A stretch of DNA of 64,000 nt from a virus. Shown in pieces: positions 40,683 through 48,662 of the stretch; position 1 is the stretch's first letter; every line of letters begins with the position of its first letter. Made by a program: the position numbers and the translations under genes. Location: the IMG/VR virus record IMGVR_UViG_3300032092_000004, positions 62,001 through 126,000 of that record, one strand, 5' to 3'. The notes under the pieces were generated by a model, which searched no databases, was not told the DNA's origin, and saw only the letters and a list, made by a program, of their open reading frames with translations.

Positions 40683-41335
40683 TGAAGTTTGATAAAATAT
40701 TAACAACAGGTAAAGTGTGGGTTACATCGGATCCACACTATAACCACAAAAATATTTGTAGGGGAGTCACCAATTGGCGAACAAAAGATGGACTTGTACC
40801 TGATTTGTCAACAAGGGATTTCCCAACATTAGAACTAATGAACTCAACATTAGTAGAAAATATCAATGCAAAAGTTGGTCAGGATGATACTTTAATTATT
40901 TTGGGTGATGTGGCTTTTGGCGGATTTGAAAATATTGGAATTTTCTTAAACAGATTGGTATGTAAAAACATTCACTTGGTTCTTGGGAATCACGATCACC
41001 ACATTAGAAACAACAGAGATAACATCAAAGATATGTTTATATCTGTTAGTGATTACTTACAGGTTAATATTTTTGGGGTTGACTTTGTAATGACTCACTA
41101 CCCATTTGAAAGTTGGAATGGTCTTAACAAAGGTGTTATTCACCTTCACGGACACGTTCATTTACCTATGAATAAAAAGTGGGGTAAAGGTAAACGATTG
41201 GATGTTGGTGTTGATGGAAACAACTTACAACCGTATAGTATTACTGAGATTGTTCACATGATGGACAAACGAGAAATTGCATCTCAGATGGACGATGATC
41301 ACCATTTAGACGATTTAGTTGGGGTTGTAGGATAA
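40682..41335 (+). CDS. calcineurin-like metallophosphoesterase
   Basis: A 217-residue phosphoesterase with DPHYNHKN (DxH), LGDVAFGG (GD), LGNHDHH (GNHD), MTHYP and HLHGHVH motifs, all metal ligands present. It is directly coupled to the kinase gene at 40263. Candidate roles are 3'-phosphate or cyclic-phosphate removal from RNA ends, or nucleotide hydrolysis. Its context with an RNA ligase and a cREC protein within 5 kb favours RNA repair. Confidence 0.78.
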   Translation: MKFDKILTTGKVWVTSDPHYNHKNICRGVTNWRTKDGLVPDLSTRDFPTLELMNSTLVENINAKVGQDDTLIILGDVAFGGFENIGIFLNRLVCKNIHLVLGNHDHHIRNNRDNIKDMFISVSDYLQVNIFGVDFVMTHYPFESWNGLNKGVIHLHGHVHLPMNKKWGKGKRLDVGVDGNNLQPYSITEIVHMMDKREIASQMDDDHHLDDLVGVVG

Positions 41336-41349
41336 ACTACAACTCCAAC

Positions 41350-41358
41350 ATATTTATT
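41350..41358 (+). promoter_or_regulatory. putative late promoter motif ATATTTATT
   Basis: The motif lies 3 nt before the ATG at 41362. Confidence 0.5.
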
Positions 41359-41361
41359 GTT

Positions 41362-42609
41362 ATGAGAAATATTGTTATTACCGAAAGTCAATTAAAATTA
41401 ATTACAGAAGCTTTAGGCGTTCCTGATTATATTTTAGATGCGGCTGAGATGTTATATGATGTTGTTGAAAAAGACATCAAATCAATAGATAGTGTTGAAG
41501 ATGAATATGAATTCGATGGTGAGATTGAATTTGAGTTAGGTGATAAGAAAAAAATCAAAATTGATTCTTATGAATTAAAAGTAGAAATAGAAAAAGTAGA
41601 AGGTCACGGAGATGGAGTGATAGACATCATCTCAATGGGTATGTCTGGTGGGTTTGGATTTAACAGAGATGTTTATATGAAAGAAACTCAACCATCGACA
41701 ACTTTGGAATTAACAATAACATTTGCGGTTGGCGAAAATTGGGAACCTGAACAACTAATTAAAAAAATGGAGGAAGAAAGAGATGAATATGTTGCATCTT
41801 TGGCTCATGAAATTAAACACAAATACGACAAACAATCAAAAAAGTTTGGTTTAATCGGTCCTGATGCTACATATCAAGCAACACAAAGAAGGGGTAATTT
41901 TGGAATACCAGTATTAGATAGAGTTTTCTTTAGGTATATGTATTATATCCACGGTATTGAAAACCTCGTTAGACCCGTTGAGGTTGCATCTTCAATGAGA
42001 AGTAAAAACGTTACAAAATCACAATTTTTGGATTTCTTACAAAACAATAGAGTATTCAGAGAGTTGGTGGAAATTAAAAAATTCACATTTGAGGATTTTA
42101 TTAATGAGTTAAAAGAAAATGAAGATAGGTTAGATGCTCTTATTGAACATATAGGTGAAGATCCATCTGAAATGACTTTAGATGAGAAAATTAATAGAGT
42201 ATTGGAAGTTGCTTACATTGATTTAGTTAATAATAGAATGGAGATTTTTGTTATAATGACACAACATCATATGGATGATATGATAAAATTTGGGGGACAA
42301 CTTGGGATGTTACCGCCAAATTTAGATGATGAGGTAAAAAAATTAGAAAAAACAGATGAGATTAGACGGAAGTTTTTATCTTATGTGACGAAATATGAAA
42401 AGAACCCAACTAAATTCTTTGAAGATGAAATCGAGAACTTTCAATACATTGCAAACAAAATGTTAAAGAAAATATCAAAACTATATTCTATGGCAAAAGA
42501 CGACGAACAAGTTAGTGAATCAATTCTAAATTGGGATCTTCACCAACAAATCATGGAAAAAAAATACGGTACAAGAAAAATAGAAACCGAATACAAGTTT
42601 AAGAGATAA
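41362..42609 (+). CDS. leader-type zincin-like metalloprotease candidate
   Basis: A 415-residue protein. The leader MRNIVITESQLKLITE ends in I14-T-E16. A zincin motif H149-E150-I-K-H153 lies in a helix (SLAHEIKHKYDKQ), with possible third ligands in the following helices; a Glu-rich helical region fills the C-terminal half. HExxH in this setting suggests a metallopeptidase, although HExxH alone arises by chance at times. If head-packaged, it would be delivered to the host cytoplasm or act on the envelope. A late motif sits 3 nt upstream. Confidence 0.6.
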   Translation: MRNIVITESQLKLITEALGVPDYILDAAEMLYDVVEKDIKSIDSVEDEYEFDGEIEFELGDKKKIKIDSYELKVEIEKVEGHGDGVIDIISMGMSGGFGFNRDVYMKETQPSTTLELTITFAVGENWEPEQLIKKMEEERDEYVASLAHEIKHKYDKQSKKFGLIGPDATYQATQRRGNFGIPVLDRVFFRYMYYIHGIENLVRPVEVASSMRSKNVTKSQFLDFLQNNRVFRELVEIKKFTFEDFINELKENEDRLDALIEHIGEDPSEMTLDEKINRVLEVAYIDLVNNRMEIFVIMTQHHMDDMIKFGGQLGMLPPNLDDEVKKLEKTDEIRRKFLSYVTKYEKNPTKFFEDEIENFQYIANKMLKKISKLYSMAKDDEQVSESILNWDLHQQIMEKKYGTRKIETEYKFKR

Positions 42610-42654
42610 CCCCAAAATCTTTATTTATTGATATTTTTTTCATATTTTAATAAT

Positions 42655-43020
42655 ATGAGAAAATTATTCATACCAATATTATTTTTAACTTTATCGTTAA
42701 CAATTCCTGGTGAAGTATATAAAGGTACCGCATCATACTATGGTCAGAACTATACAGGAAGATTAACAGCATCGGGTGAAAAGTTCCATAAAGATAGTTT
42801 ATTCGCAGCACATAAAACCTTGAAGTTCGGAACTTTAGTTAAAGTTATTAATCTGATTAATGATTCTGTTAGGTTTGTAAAAATAAACGACAGATTACCA
42901 AAATCATCCAAACACATAATAGATTTATCATATGGTACCGCAAAAGAATTGAATTTTATTAAACGAGGTATCGTTCCTGTATCTATTGAAATTGTTGGAT
43001 CACTACCAATTAAAAAATAA
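42655..43020 (+). CDS. RlpA-like double-psi beta-barrel protein, secreted
   Basis: A 121-residue protein from ATG 42655 with a signal peptide (MRKLFIPILFLTLSLTIPG) and an RlpA-like domain: GTASYYGQNYTGRLTASGE, then FGTLVKVINL, KIND79R and DLSYGTAKEL. RlpA is a lytic transglycosylase acting on denuded peptidoglycan; the Asp in the NDR segment is the usual catalytic residue. As an exported enzyme it could act on the host wall from the periplasm. The longer frame start at 42628 would remove the signal peptide, so I prefer 42655. Confidence 0.8.
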   Translation: MRKLFIPILFLTLSLTIPGEVYKGTASYYGQNYTGRLTASGEKFHKDSLFAAHKTLKFGTLVKVINLINDSVRFVKINDRLPKSSKHIIDLSYGTAKELNFIKRGIVPVSIEIVGSLPIKK

Positions 43021-43045
43021 TTTTGTTTTATTAGGAAAGTTTTCT

Positions 43046-43053
43046 TATCTTTG
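43046..43053 (+). promoter_or_regulatory. Bacteroidota-type -7 box TATCTTTG, 4 nt before ATG
   Basis: A perfect box ending 4 nt before the ATG at 43058, which selects that start over a longer upstream frame overlapping the RlpA gene. Confidence 0.6.
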
Positions 43054-43057
43054 TTCT

Positions 43058-43285
43058 ATGTGGACAACTAAAGAAACTAAAAGAGAATATCGTGGTTTTG
43101 AGATCATCAAGTATGAAGGATCCAAGATGAAGGATTATTTTAGAAAAAAAGACCCAAGGACATTTCAAAATGGTGATAGTAAGTTCACCAAGTGGCATTC
43201 CTACGAAGTAACCATTGATGGTGTTAAATATGATTTTGACAAGTTAAAGGATTCAAAAGAATTTATTGACTCAAAGTTAAAATGA
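43058..43285 (+). CDS. hypothetical small protein
   Basis: A 75-residue, Lys-rich protein with an alpha/beta pattern (YRGFEIIKYEGSKM, then HSYEVTIDGVKYDFD). The start at 43058 follows a perfect host-like -7 box. It overlaps the next gene by 4 bp and begins a dense block of early-type small genes up to 46219. No family is recognised. Confidence 0.6.
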   Translation: MWTTKETKREYRGFEIIKYEGSKMKDYFRKKDPRTFQNGDSKFTKWHSYEVTIDGVKYDFDKLKDSKEFIDSKLK

Positions 43286-43473
43286 AAAAACCTTGTAAAG
43301 AATGTCCACATGTGATTCGTAATCGTCATAATGATATGATTGTTGACTTTGGTCGTAGAACTGGTAAAAAACATAATTGTCATATGACCGAAGGAGTTAA
43401 AGATTTGTGGAATGTTAAAGATGGAAAATTAGAATGTTATGGATCAAAGAGAGATAATTTACGGAGTGTGTGA
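43282..43473 (+). CDS. small Cys/His-rich protein, DUF6283-like
   Basis: A 63-residue protein with C-K-E-C near residue 5, a CHM segment near residue 33 and a final C-Y-G, a spacing that recalls DUF6283 (CxxCP...CH...CxG). It likely binds one zinc. It overlaps both neighbours. Function unknown. Confidence 0.55.
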   Translation: MKKPCKECPHVIRNRHNDMIVDFGRRTGKKHNCHMTEGVKDLWNVKDGKLECYGSKRDNLRSV

Positions 43474-43660
43474 TAAGACAGGATCTTGTGATTCCTACTT
43501 CGGATTCTTCAAAACCAAAGAAGATGCTGAACACGAGGTATCTGTACAGGCAAAACGACTCAAAGAAGATTTGGGAATGATGGATATTGACATCCGATCA
43601 GACCGAGCGTTATACAATGGTAAATTAGTAATAGTAATTCATTCATATGTATTGAGATGA
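43439..43660 (+). CDS. hypothetical protein, paralogue of the 46519 gene
   Basis: A 73-residue protein related to the one at 46519: both have IYGVxDxT, a CDxYFGxFK core, an Ala/Glu-rich helix with LK, and a final IVIHxxxxR. Two copies about 3 kb apart indicate local duplication. It overlaps the previous gene by 35 bp and the next by 4 bp. Confidence 0.6.
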   Translation: MDQREIIYGVCDKTGSCDSYFGFFKTKEDAEHEVSVQAKRLKEDLGMMDIDIRSDRALYNGKLVIVIHSYVLR

Positions 43661-44019
43661 AAAAAATAGAGACAAAATTTGGAACCTATATGGAAAGAGA
43701 AGATGACCCTACAAAATTGACTGGTGATAAAATCAAGGTCTTTGTAGAAAGATTAAAAAAACTTGGAATTGAAATTAAACTTAAGGGTAATTTCCCTTGG
43801 GTTTATATTGATGAAATCTGTGGTATTAAAGTGAATGAGAGGTTATATGGTAATCACGGTTTTACTTTGATATTCTTACCGGGTAGGATCGATAGTCCAC
43901 CATCTGATTTTACGGATATTACTGAGACTTTCAAACTAATACGAAAGTATAGTAGAAAAGCTTTGTTGATTCAGATGATGAAAGACGATGAAAAAGATGG
44001 TATGTATGATGTTGAATGA
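43657..44019 (+). CDS. hypothetical protein
   Basis: A 120-residue alpha/beta protein, Lys-rich, with no recognised domain. ATG overlaps the upstream TGA and the next gene begins inside its last codons. Function unknown. Confidence 0.6.
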   Translation: MKKIETKFGTYMEREDDPTKLTGDKIKVFVERLKKLGIEIKLKGNFPWVYIDEICGIKVNERLYGNHGFTLIFLPGRIDSPPSDFTDITETFKLIRKYSRKALLIQMMKDDEKDGMYDVE

Positions 44020-44395
44020 GTTAAGGGTAGGTAGTATTGTGACCCACCCACTTTTTGAAACTCCAACTAATGTTAAGGCGATTGCATTTAACGGACTTTA
44101 TATTGGAACCAAAGATGGTTTACCACTACATATTGACGACTTTAACCCCGTTAAAATAACTGATGAGGTTTTGGAGTTACTTCATTTTGTTAAGATGAAA
44201 GACACGGCACTTGGTATTGGTGAGTTTGATTGGTGGGAAACAGATGATATATCACTTACACACATACATAAAGGTTTATACGGCATCGAAGGATTAAGTG
44301 GTATTAAACCGATGAAATATGTTCACGAATTACAAAATGCGTATTTTGTGATAACAGGAAAAGAATTGAATACAGAAAAATTATTATATTTGTAA
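44009..44395 (+). CDS. hypothetical protein with ELRVGSIV opening
   Basis: A 128-residue protein. Several in-frame ATGs exist from 43988; I choose 44009, giving MLNELRVGSIVTHP, because small phage proteins often start with an N-E-L-R-x-G-N/S segment. It is strand-rich and acidic. It ends 2 bp before the cREC gene, whose -7 box lies within its last codons. Confidence 0.55.
   Translation: MLNELRVGSIVTHPLFETPTNVKAIAFNGLYIGTKDGLPLHIDDFNPVKITDEVLELLHFVKMKDTALGIGEFDWWETDDISLTHIHKGLYGIEGLSGIKPMKYVHELQNAYFVITGKELNTEKLLYL
44385..44392 (+). promoter_or_regulatory. Bacteroidota-type -7 box TATATTTG, 5 nt before ATG
   Basis: The box overlaps the end of the preceding gene and ends 5 nt before the ATG at 44398; a leaderless internal transcript is predicted. 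Confidence 0.55.
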
Positions 44396-44397
44396 AA

Positions 44398-44808
44398 ATG
44401 GAAAAAGCAAGAATTTATTTAGATGATGTAAGAACACCTGTTGATCCAAGTTGGACAGTAGTTCGTTCTTATGACGAGTTTGTAAGTAAGGTAAAAGAGA
44501 TTGGTTTAGAAAATATTGAACTAATTTCTTTGGACCACGATTTGGGTGATAGTGCAATGAAAGAATGGTTACATGGTGTTGTTAGAAACTATGAAATCAA
44601 CTATGATAACATCACCGAAAAGACTGGTATGGATTGTGCCAAGTGGTTGGTTAATCAGTGGATGGATGGTAAACCACTTGTTGATGTTGTAGTACATTCA
44701 CACAATGCTATTGGTGCGGGTAATATGATGGGATATATTAACAATTATCGACACATCAACAAATTACCACAAAATTGTAACAGAGTATTTTGGGAACACA
44801 CAATATAA
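44398..44808 (+). CDS. cyclic-phosphate processing receiver (cREC)-like protein
   Basis: A 136-residue receiver-fold protein. The acidic motif IYLDDVRTP near the N-terminus, ISLDHDLGD in the middle, a TGMDCAKWLVNQW helix and a VVHSHNAIGAGNM segment near the end match the cREC group, which has been proposed to sense or process cyclic-phosphate RNA ends. The classic phospho-acceptor setting of response regulators is altered. Kinase, phosphoesterase, RNA ligase and HAD genes nearby support an RNA-repair role. Confidence 0.65.
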   Translation: MEKARIYLDDVRTPVDPSWTVVRSYDEFVSKVKEIGLENIELISLDHDLGDSAMKEWLHGVVRNYEINYDNITEKTGMDCAKWLVNQWMDGKPLVDVVVHSHNAIGAGNMMGYINNYRHINKLPQNCNRVFWEHTI

Positions 44809-44818
44809 AAAAATAGTT

Positions 44819-45082
44819 ATGGAATTAGAAAAATTTGAACAAGCAAAAAAAGTTAAAGAAAACCTTGATAGATTGGAAAGACAGAAGCGTAAATTGGAAT
44901 CCGCTTTAGAATCTTGTTCTTTAAATGTGACGATTGAATTTAAACCGTCAAAGGTATTTCTCTCAAGAAAAGATGAGGTTAGTGTTTATAGTAAAGACGC
45001 CATTAAAGAAATGATATCTAAAGAACTTGACAGGTTGAATAGTGAAATAGAGTTAGTAAAAGAAGAATTTGAAAACGTATAA
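44819..45082 (+). CDS. hypothetical coiled-coil protein
   Basis: An 87-residue protein with two coiled-coil segments (residues 3-32 and 60-86) around a short strand region. It is located between the cREC and RNA ligase genes, 3 bp before the latter, so it may be an accessory protein of that module. No family is recognised. Confidence 0.6.
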   Translation: MELEKFEQAKKVKENLDRLERQKRKLESALESCSLNVTIEFKPSKVFLSRKDEVSVYSKDAIKEMISKELDRLNSEIELVKEEFENV

Positions 45083-45085
45083 GAA

Positions 45086-46219
45086 ATGGAAAATTTAAAT
45101 AGTGTATGTTATGTTGGTGTGATCGGTGAGATTCGACCAATAGAAGGGGCAGATAACATAGAACTTGCAATGGTTGGTGGATGGCATGCCATTACCAAAA
45201 AAGGCGAATACAGTGTAGGTGATAAGGTTGTTGTTGCAACTACCGATGCGGTAATCCCTGTTGAGTTATCTGACTTGATGGGTGTGACTGGATACTTGAG
45301 AAAAGGTCAAAGAGTTAGAACTGTGAAATTACGTGGAGTTTACTCTGAGTGCTTGTTAATACCATTCAAATACTTAGCGCCAAAATCTTTGGAGAACAAT
45401 GTAAGTGAAGGTCACGATATGATGGGTATCTTGGGTGTTACCAAATACGAACCACCAGTTAAGATGGTTGAGATGAGTGTTGGAGGTAGAAAATTCAAAT
45501 ACCACCAAAACCCTAACTTCCATGTTTACCACAAGTTCCCTAACTTGAAGAATGTGCCTGAGTTATTTACCGAGGAGGATAGAGTATCTATCACTCGTAA
45601 ACTTCACGGAACCAATGCTCGTTACGGTATAGTTAGAAAGAAAAAACTTTCTATCTTGGATCGTATCAAAAAATTCTTTGGAAACAAATGGGTTGAGTTT
45701 GATTATGTTTATGGATCTCATAATGTTGAAAAAGGATCTACTTCTCAAGGGTTCTACTCTACTGATGTTTGGAGAACCGCCGATGGGGACTACAACATCC
45801 AAGAAAAGTTGTGGAACTACGTAAAAAAACATTACACGCCTAAAATGTTAGGAAGTGGTATTGTTATCTATGGTGAGATCTACGGACACGGAATCCAAAA
45901 GAACTACGATTATGGTTTAACTGATATTCGTTTTGCGGGATTTGACGTTGAGGTTAATGGTGAATACTTACCGTTCTTTACTGAGAGAGGTATATTCGAA
46001 GAGTTAGATTTACCGAAGGTTGATGTGCTATATACAGGTCCTTGGGAGAAAGAAACTCAAGATAGTTTTGTATTCAATAACTTTATAGAAGGAACTAAAG
46101 TTCCGCACGAAGGTATTGTTGTAAAATGCTTGAGTGGTGATCGTCACAAAGTAGCGAAGGTAATCAATCCTGATTACCTCATCTACGGAGAGAAGAATAA
46201 TGTTGGTGACTCCCATTGA
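45086..46219 (+). CDS. RNA ligase, DRB0094/Rnl5-like
   Basis: A 377-residue ATP-dependent RNA ligase. The N-terminal 110 residues look like the OB-type extra domain of Deinococcus RNA ligase (YVGVIGEIRPIEGADNIELA). The nucleotidyltransferase core has motif I K172-L-H-G-T-N with the lysine that takes AMP, motif III VIYGEIYG, motif IV EGIVVK and a motif V Lys after it. It would seal nicked tRNA or other RNA after host anticodon-nuclease attack. A strong terminator overlaps its 3' end. Confidence 0.85.
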   Translation: MENLNSVCYVGVIGEIRPIEGADNIELAMVGGWHAITKKGEYSVGDKVVVATTDAVIPVELSDLMGVTGYLRKGQRVRTVKLRGVYSECLLIPFKYLAPKSLENNVSEGHDMMGILGVTKYEPPVKMVEMSVGGRKFKYHQNPNFHVYHKFPNLKNVPELFTEEDRVSITRKLHGTNARYGIVRKKKLSILDRIKKFFGNKWVEFDYVYGSHNVEKGSTSQGFYSTDVWRTADGDYNIQEKLWNYVKKHYTPKMLGSGIVIYGEIYGHGIQKNYDYGLTDIRFAGFDVEVNGEYLPFFTERGIFEELDLPKVDVLYTGPWEKETQDSFVFNNFIEGTKVPHEGIVVKCLSGDRHKVAKVINPDYLIYGEKNNVGDSH

Positions 46220-46236
46220 TGGAGTCACCTTTTTTT
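46205..46236 (+). terminator. rho-independent terminator overlapping the ligase stop
   Basis: GGTGACTCC 46205-46213 pairs with GGAGTCACC 46221-46229 and the loop holds the TGA; TTTTTTT follows. Confidence 0.88.
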
Positions 46237-46258
46237 ATTATTATTTAAAAAAAAAATT

Positions 46259-46519
46259 ATGGCAATATTTTGGACACAAGCAGAAGTAGATTTATCGGTT
46301 GATGAGATCTACGAAAATTTATCAGATCGTGAAGTTCTGAAGTTGGTTGATTTATTTGTTGAAGAAGGTTTGGTTATCTCAACTAACACAAGTAAAAATG
46401 AAAGTATGAGTTTTTTAGATGAAGAGTGGAAGAAGACACTATTGAATCTGATGAACAACAGACACAGGCTTTCAAATGAAGATGAAGAAACAATTAAGAC
46501 ACTCGCTAACAAACTATAA
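46259..46519 (+). CDS. hypothetical protein
   Basis: An 86-residue acidic helical protein without a recognised domain. It begins a new unit after a strong terminator; no clear promoter is seen in the 40-bp gap. Stop and next start overlap (TAATGA). Confidence 0.6.
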   Translation: MAIFWTQAEVDLSVDEIYENLSDREVLKLVDLFVEEGLVISTNTSKNESMSFLDEEWKKTLLNLMNNRHRLSNEDEETIKTLANKL

Positions 46520-46764
46520 TGACAAAAGAAAACGACCTGATCTACGGGGTCTACGACAGAACAAGAGGAGTGGGTGGTTGTGACGACTACTTTGGGTACT
46601 TCAAAAAAGAATCAGACGCGAGAACAGAAATGAAAGCTCAATTTGAACACTTAAAAACAAAAAACCCAAAAGAAACTCTGAAACTCCATAAAGATAGAGT
46701 TGTGAAAGTAAAAGATAAAACAGAAGAAATATTAATAATTATACACCCAATTTTAGTAAGATGA
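46519..46764 (+). CDS. hypothetical protein, paralogue of the 43439 gene
   Basis: An 81-residue protein with the same plan as 43439: LIYGVYDRT, CDDYFGYFK, an Ala/Glu helix, and a final IIIHPILVR. It is followed by the AAA+ ATPase with an ATGA overlap. The shared fold is unknown. Confidence 0.6.
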   Translation: MTKENDLIYGVYDRTRGVGGCDDYFGYFKKESDARTEMKAQFEHLKTKNPKETLKLHKDRVVKVKDKTEEILIIIHPILVR

Positions 46765-47750
46765 GAGAGGACCAAATTCAAGACTACATCCAAGAGTTAA
46801 AGATGATTGAAGAAATGGAAAATATTAGAATACCAAACGATTATATTGAAACAACTAGTTATGATGATGACAAGATTGTAACTAATTCACCAACATGTTG
46901 GGGAACATTACAAGATGAAGAGTTTGTACCAGCATTTAAATCAGTTCCTAAAGTACCATCCGGTATTTATGAAATTGTTTGGAACAGACAATTAAATCAA
47001 CACACATTAAAAAAACAACCATTCAAGACAGATGAGTTGTATCAGTTACCTTCTTATGAAATTATAGATATCCTTAAAGACATTCAAAATTTTTGGGATC
47101 GTAAAGACAAGTATAAAGAATATAGTTTTGTTCACAAAAGAGGTATTTTAATGTATGGTGAACCAGGTTGTGGTAAGTCAGGTATTATTCAGTTAATCTC
47201 AAAACAATTAATTGAAAATGATGGTATTATCATTAACATTAAAGATCAAGAAGATATTGATTACTTCATGGATTTTATTGCGACATTCAGAAAGATTGAA
47301 CCAGATCGACCATTGATTGTTTTATTAGAAGACATAGACTCAATTGCCGGTGAGAATAGCCACTCAACAAGTAGATTGTTAAACATCTTAGATGGTGTAA
47401 AACAGATTGAAGATGTGGTGTATATTGCAACAACCAACTATCCTGAAAAACTACAAGATCGTATTACTAACAGACCATCTCGTTTCGATAGAAGATACAA
47501 AGTTGAATTACCAAACGATGAGATTCGTGAAGCATATATTCGTCACAAATTAACAGACGAAGATATAAAAAATGTTGATGTCCAAGAATGGGTAAAAAGA
47601 ACAGACGGAATGTCACTTTCACACTTGAAAGAAGTTGTAATTTCAACTATAGTTATGGGAAGAGAATTTGAGGAAGTGATGGATAACCTCGAAGGATTAA
47701 AGAAAGCACCATCAATTAAAGGATCAGGAAAAGTAGGATTTGGACGATGA
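46761..47750 (+). CDS. AAA+ ATPase
   Basis: A 329-residue AAA+ protein. Walker A G133-E-P-G-C-G-K139-S, Walker B VLLEDID, sensor 1 ATTN and an arginine finger within RPSRFDRR place it with classical AAA proteins of the BCS1/FtsH/proteasome-like group. The N-terminal 110 residues are a substrate or adaptor domain of unknown type. No protease domain is fused. It might work with ClpP-like peptidase at 58429, but lacks obvious ClpP-binding loop evidence. It could remodel a phage or host complex. Confidence 0.82.
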   Translation: MREDQIQDYIQELKMIEEMENIRIPNDYIETTSYDDDKIVTNSPTCWGTLQDEEFVPAFKSVPKVPSGIYEIVWNRQLNQHTLKKQPFKTDELYQLPSYEIIDILKDIQNFWDRKDKYKEYSFVHKRGILMYGEPGCGKSGIIQLISKQLIENDGIIINIKDQEDIDYFMDFIATFRKIEPDRPLIVLLEDIDSIAGENSHSTSRLLNILDGVKQIEDVVYIATTNYPEKLQDRITNRPSRFDRRYKVELPNDEIREAYIRHKLTDEDIKNVDVQEWVKRTDGMSLSHLKEVVISTIVMGREFEEVMDNLEGLKKAPSIKGSGKVGFGR

Positions 47751-47899
47751 AAAAAGGAATTTATTATGTGCCATTATTTTTAATTTTGTTATTCGTAATG
47801 GGAGGAACATTTTATGTTGAGGATCGATTAGGATTTGCAATGTCTACATTATCATTGTTATTATTAGGTGAAGTTTATTATTTAAGATTTTTAAAATGA
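47747..47899 (+). CDS. two-TM small membrane protein
   Basis: A 50-residue protein from ATG 47747, overlapping the ATPase stop. Hydrophobic segments at residues 5-20 and 30-46 flank a short polar turn (YVEDRLG). Its stop overlaps the lipoprotein start. It may be a membrane anchor for its neighbours. Confidence 0.6.
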   Translation: MKKGIYYVPLFLILLFVMGGTFYVEDRLGFAMSTLSLLLLGEVYYLRFLK

Positions 47900-48063
47900 A
47901 GAATTTTAGTTTAATTATTGGATTGATATTATTATCAAGTTGTAAAACATCAAAAAGTAACTGTGATGCATACTCATCATACGAGATAAAAGTAGAACAC
48001 TGCCATATTGAGGAAGAAAATTATTGTTATTATACAGTTGATACAATTCGCTTGACCAAGTAA
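47896..48063 (+). CDS. small Cys-rich phage lipoprotein
   Basis: A 55-residue protein with a lipoprotein signal peptide (MKNFSLIIGLILLSSC, lipobox LSSC). The mature 40 residues contain three more Cys, possibly disulphide-bonded in the periplasm. Such short phage lipoproteins can act as superinfection exclusion factors or o-spanins; with no i-spanin next to it, exclusion or envelope modification seems more likely. Confidence 0.68.
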   Translation: MKNFSLIIGLILLSSCKTSKSNCDAYSSYEIKVEHCHIEEENYCYYTVDTIRLTK

Positions 48064-48099
48064 AAAAGATTACTTATACTTTCAAAACAAAAATAAAAC

Positions 48100-48534
48100 A
48101 TGACAATTAAACAGGCACTTAAACAGAAAAACAAACTGGTTAAAAACATTGCTGAGAACACGAAGTTGATGCAACAACACAACTCAGTTGAGGTTGGTAA
48201 CCAAAGACCATACAGCACGGTGGTGTTGTATAAAGAAATCCAAAAAGACACCAAAGAATTGGCGTCTTTGAAGGCAAAAATCCACATCGCAAACGCAGAG
48301 GTGATGGAAGACATCTTTTGGATGTCAGAAATGAAATCCACAATTGCGGCCCTAAAGAAAATGGACTGTACTGAAGGAAAATCAAATCGTGACCGTTACC
48401 GAATGGAAAGTGAAGTGGTTTTAACTTCTGAAATCTCTTTAGTGAATAGAAATCAAGAGATCAAATTGTTGGAATCAAAAATTGAAGAAATTCAAGATAA
48501 GTTGGACACCTTCAACGTAACCACTGAAATTTAA
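48100..48534 (+). CDS. DIP1984/DUF6847-like helical protein
   Basis: A 144-residue helical protein. The opening (TIKQALKQKNKLVKNIAENT), the N-R-D-R-Y segment and the closing LDTFNVTTEI follow the layout of the DIP1984 (DUF6847) family, sometimes labelled septicolysin in databases without functional proof. It is preceded by the lipoprotein gene with a gap of 36 bp. Role unknown. Confidence 0.55.
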   Translation: MTIKQALKQKNKLVKNIAENTKLMQQHNSVEVGNQRPYSTVVLYKEIQKDTKELASLKAKIHIANAEVMEDIFWMSEMKSTIAALKKMDCTEGKSNRDRYRMESEVVLTSEISLVNRNQEIKLLESKIEEIQDKLDTFNVTTEI

Positions 48535-48662
48535 TATGGTTTGTAGATAGGGTTAAAAAGTTATGGTTGTTCTACACTTAGTATCCGACTGGATGGATAA
48601 TTGATGAAGATAACGAACTGACATTAAACGAAATTTCAAATATTCAAAAGTCATTTGATTAA
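48534..48662 (+). pseudogene. probable decayed small gene with in-frame TAG
   Basis: Reading from about 48534 in the frame of 48588, the sequence is protein-like: WFVDRVKKLWLFYT, then TAG at 48579-48581, then YPTGWIIDEDNELTLNEISN and QKSFD before TAA at 48660-48662. There is no ATG in that frame. The two halves look like one small protein broken by a nonsense codon and a lost start. TAG is used as an ordinary stop elsewhere (for example dnaJ), so recoding is unlikely. Confidence 0.4.

Noticed and set aside
42986-43057. Upstream extension of the 43058 gene
   Set aside because: It overlaps the RlpA-like gene and crosses a perfect -7 box; the start at 43058 fits the promoter spacing seen in other genes.
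48579-48581. TAG stop-codon reassignment, as in some crAss-like phages
   Set aside because: TAG ends several clearly complete genes here (gp46-like, dnaJ, dehydratase), and no other conserved gene is interrupted by TAG. A decayed gene explains this site better.
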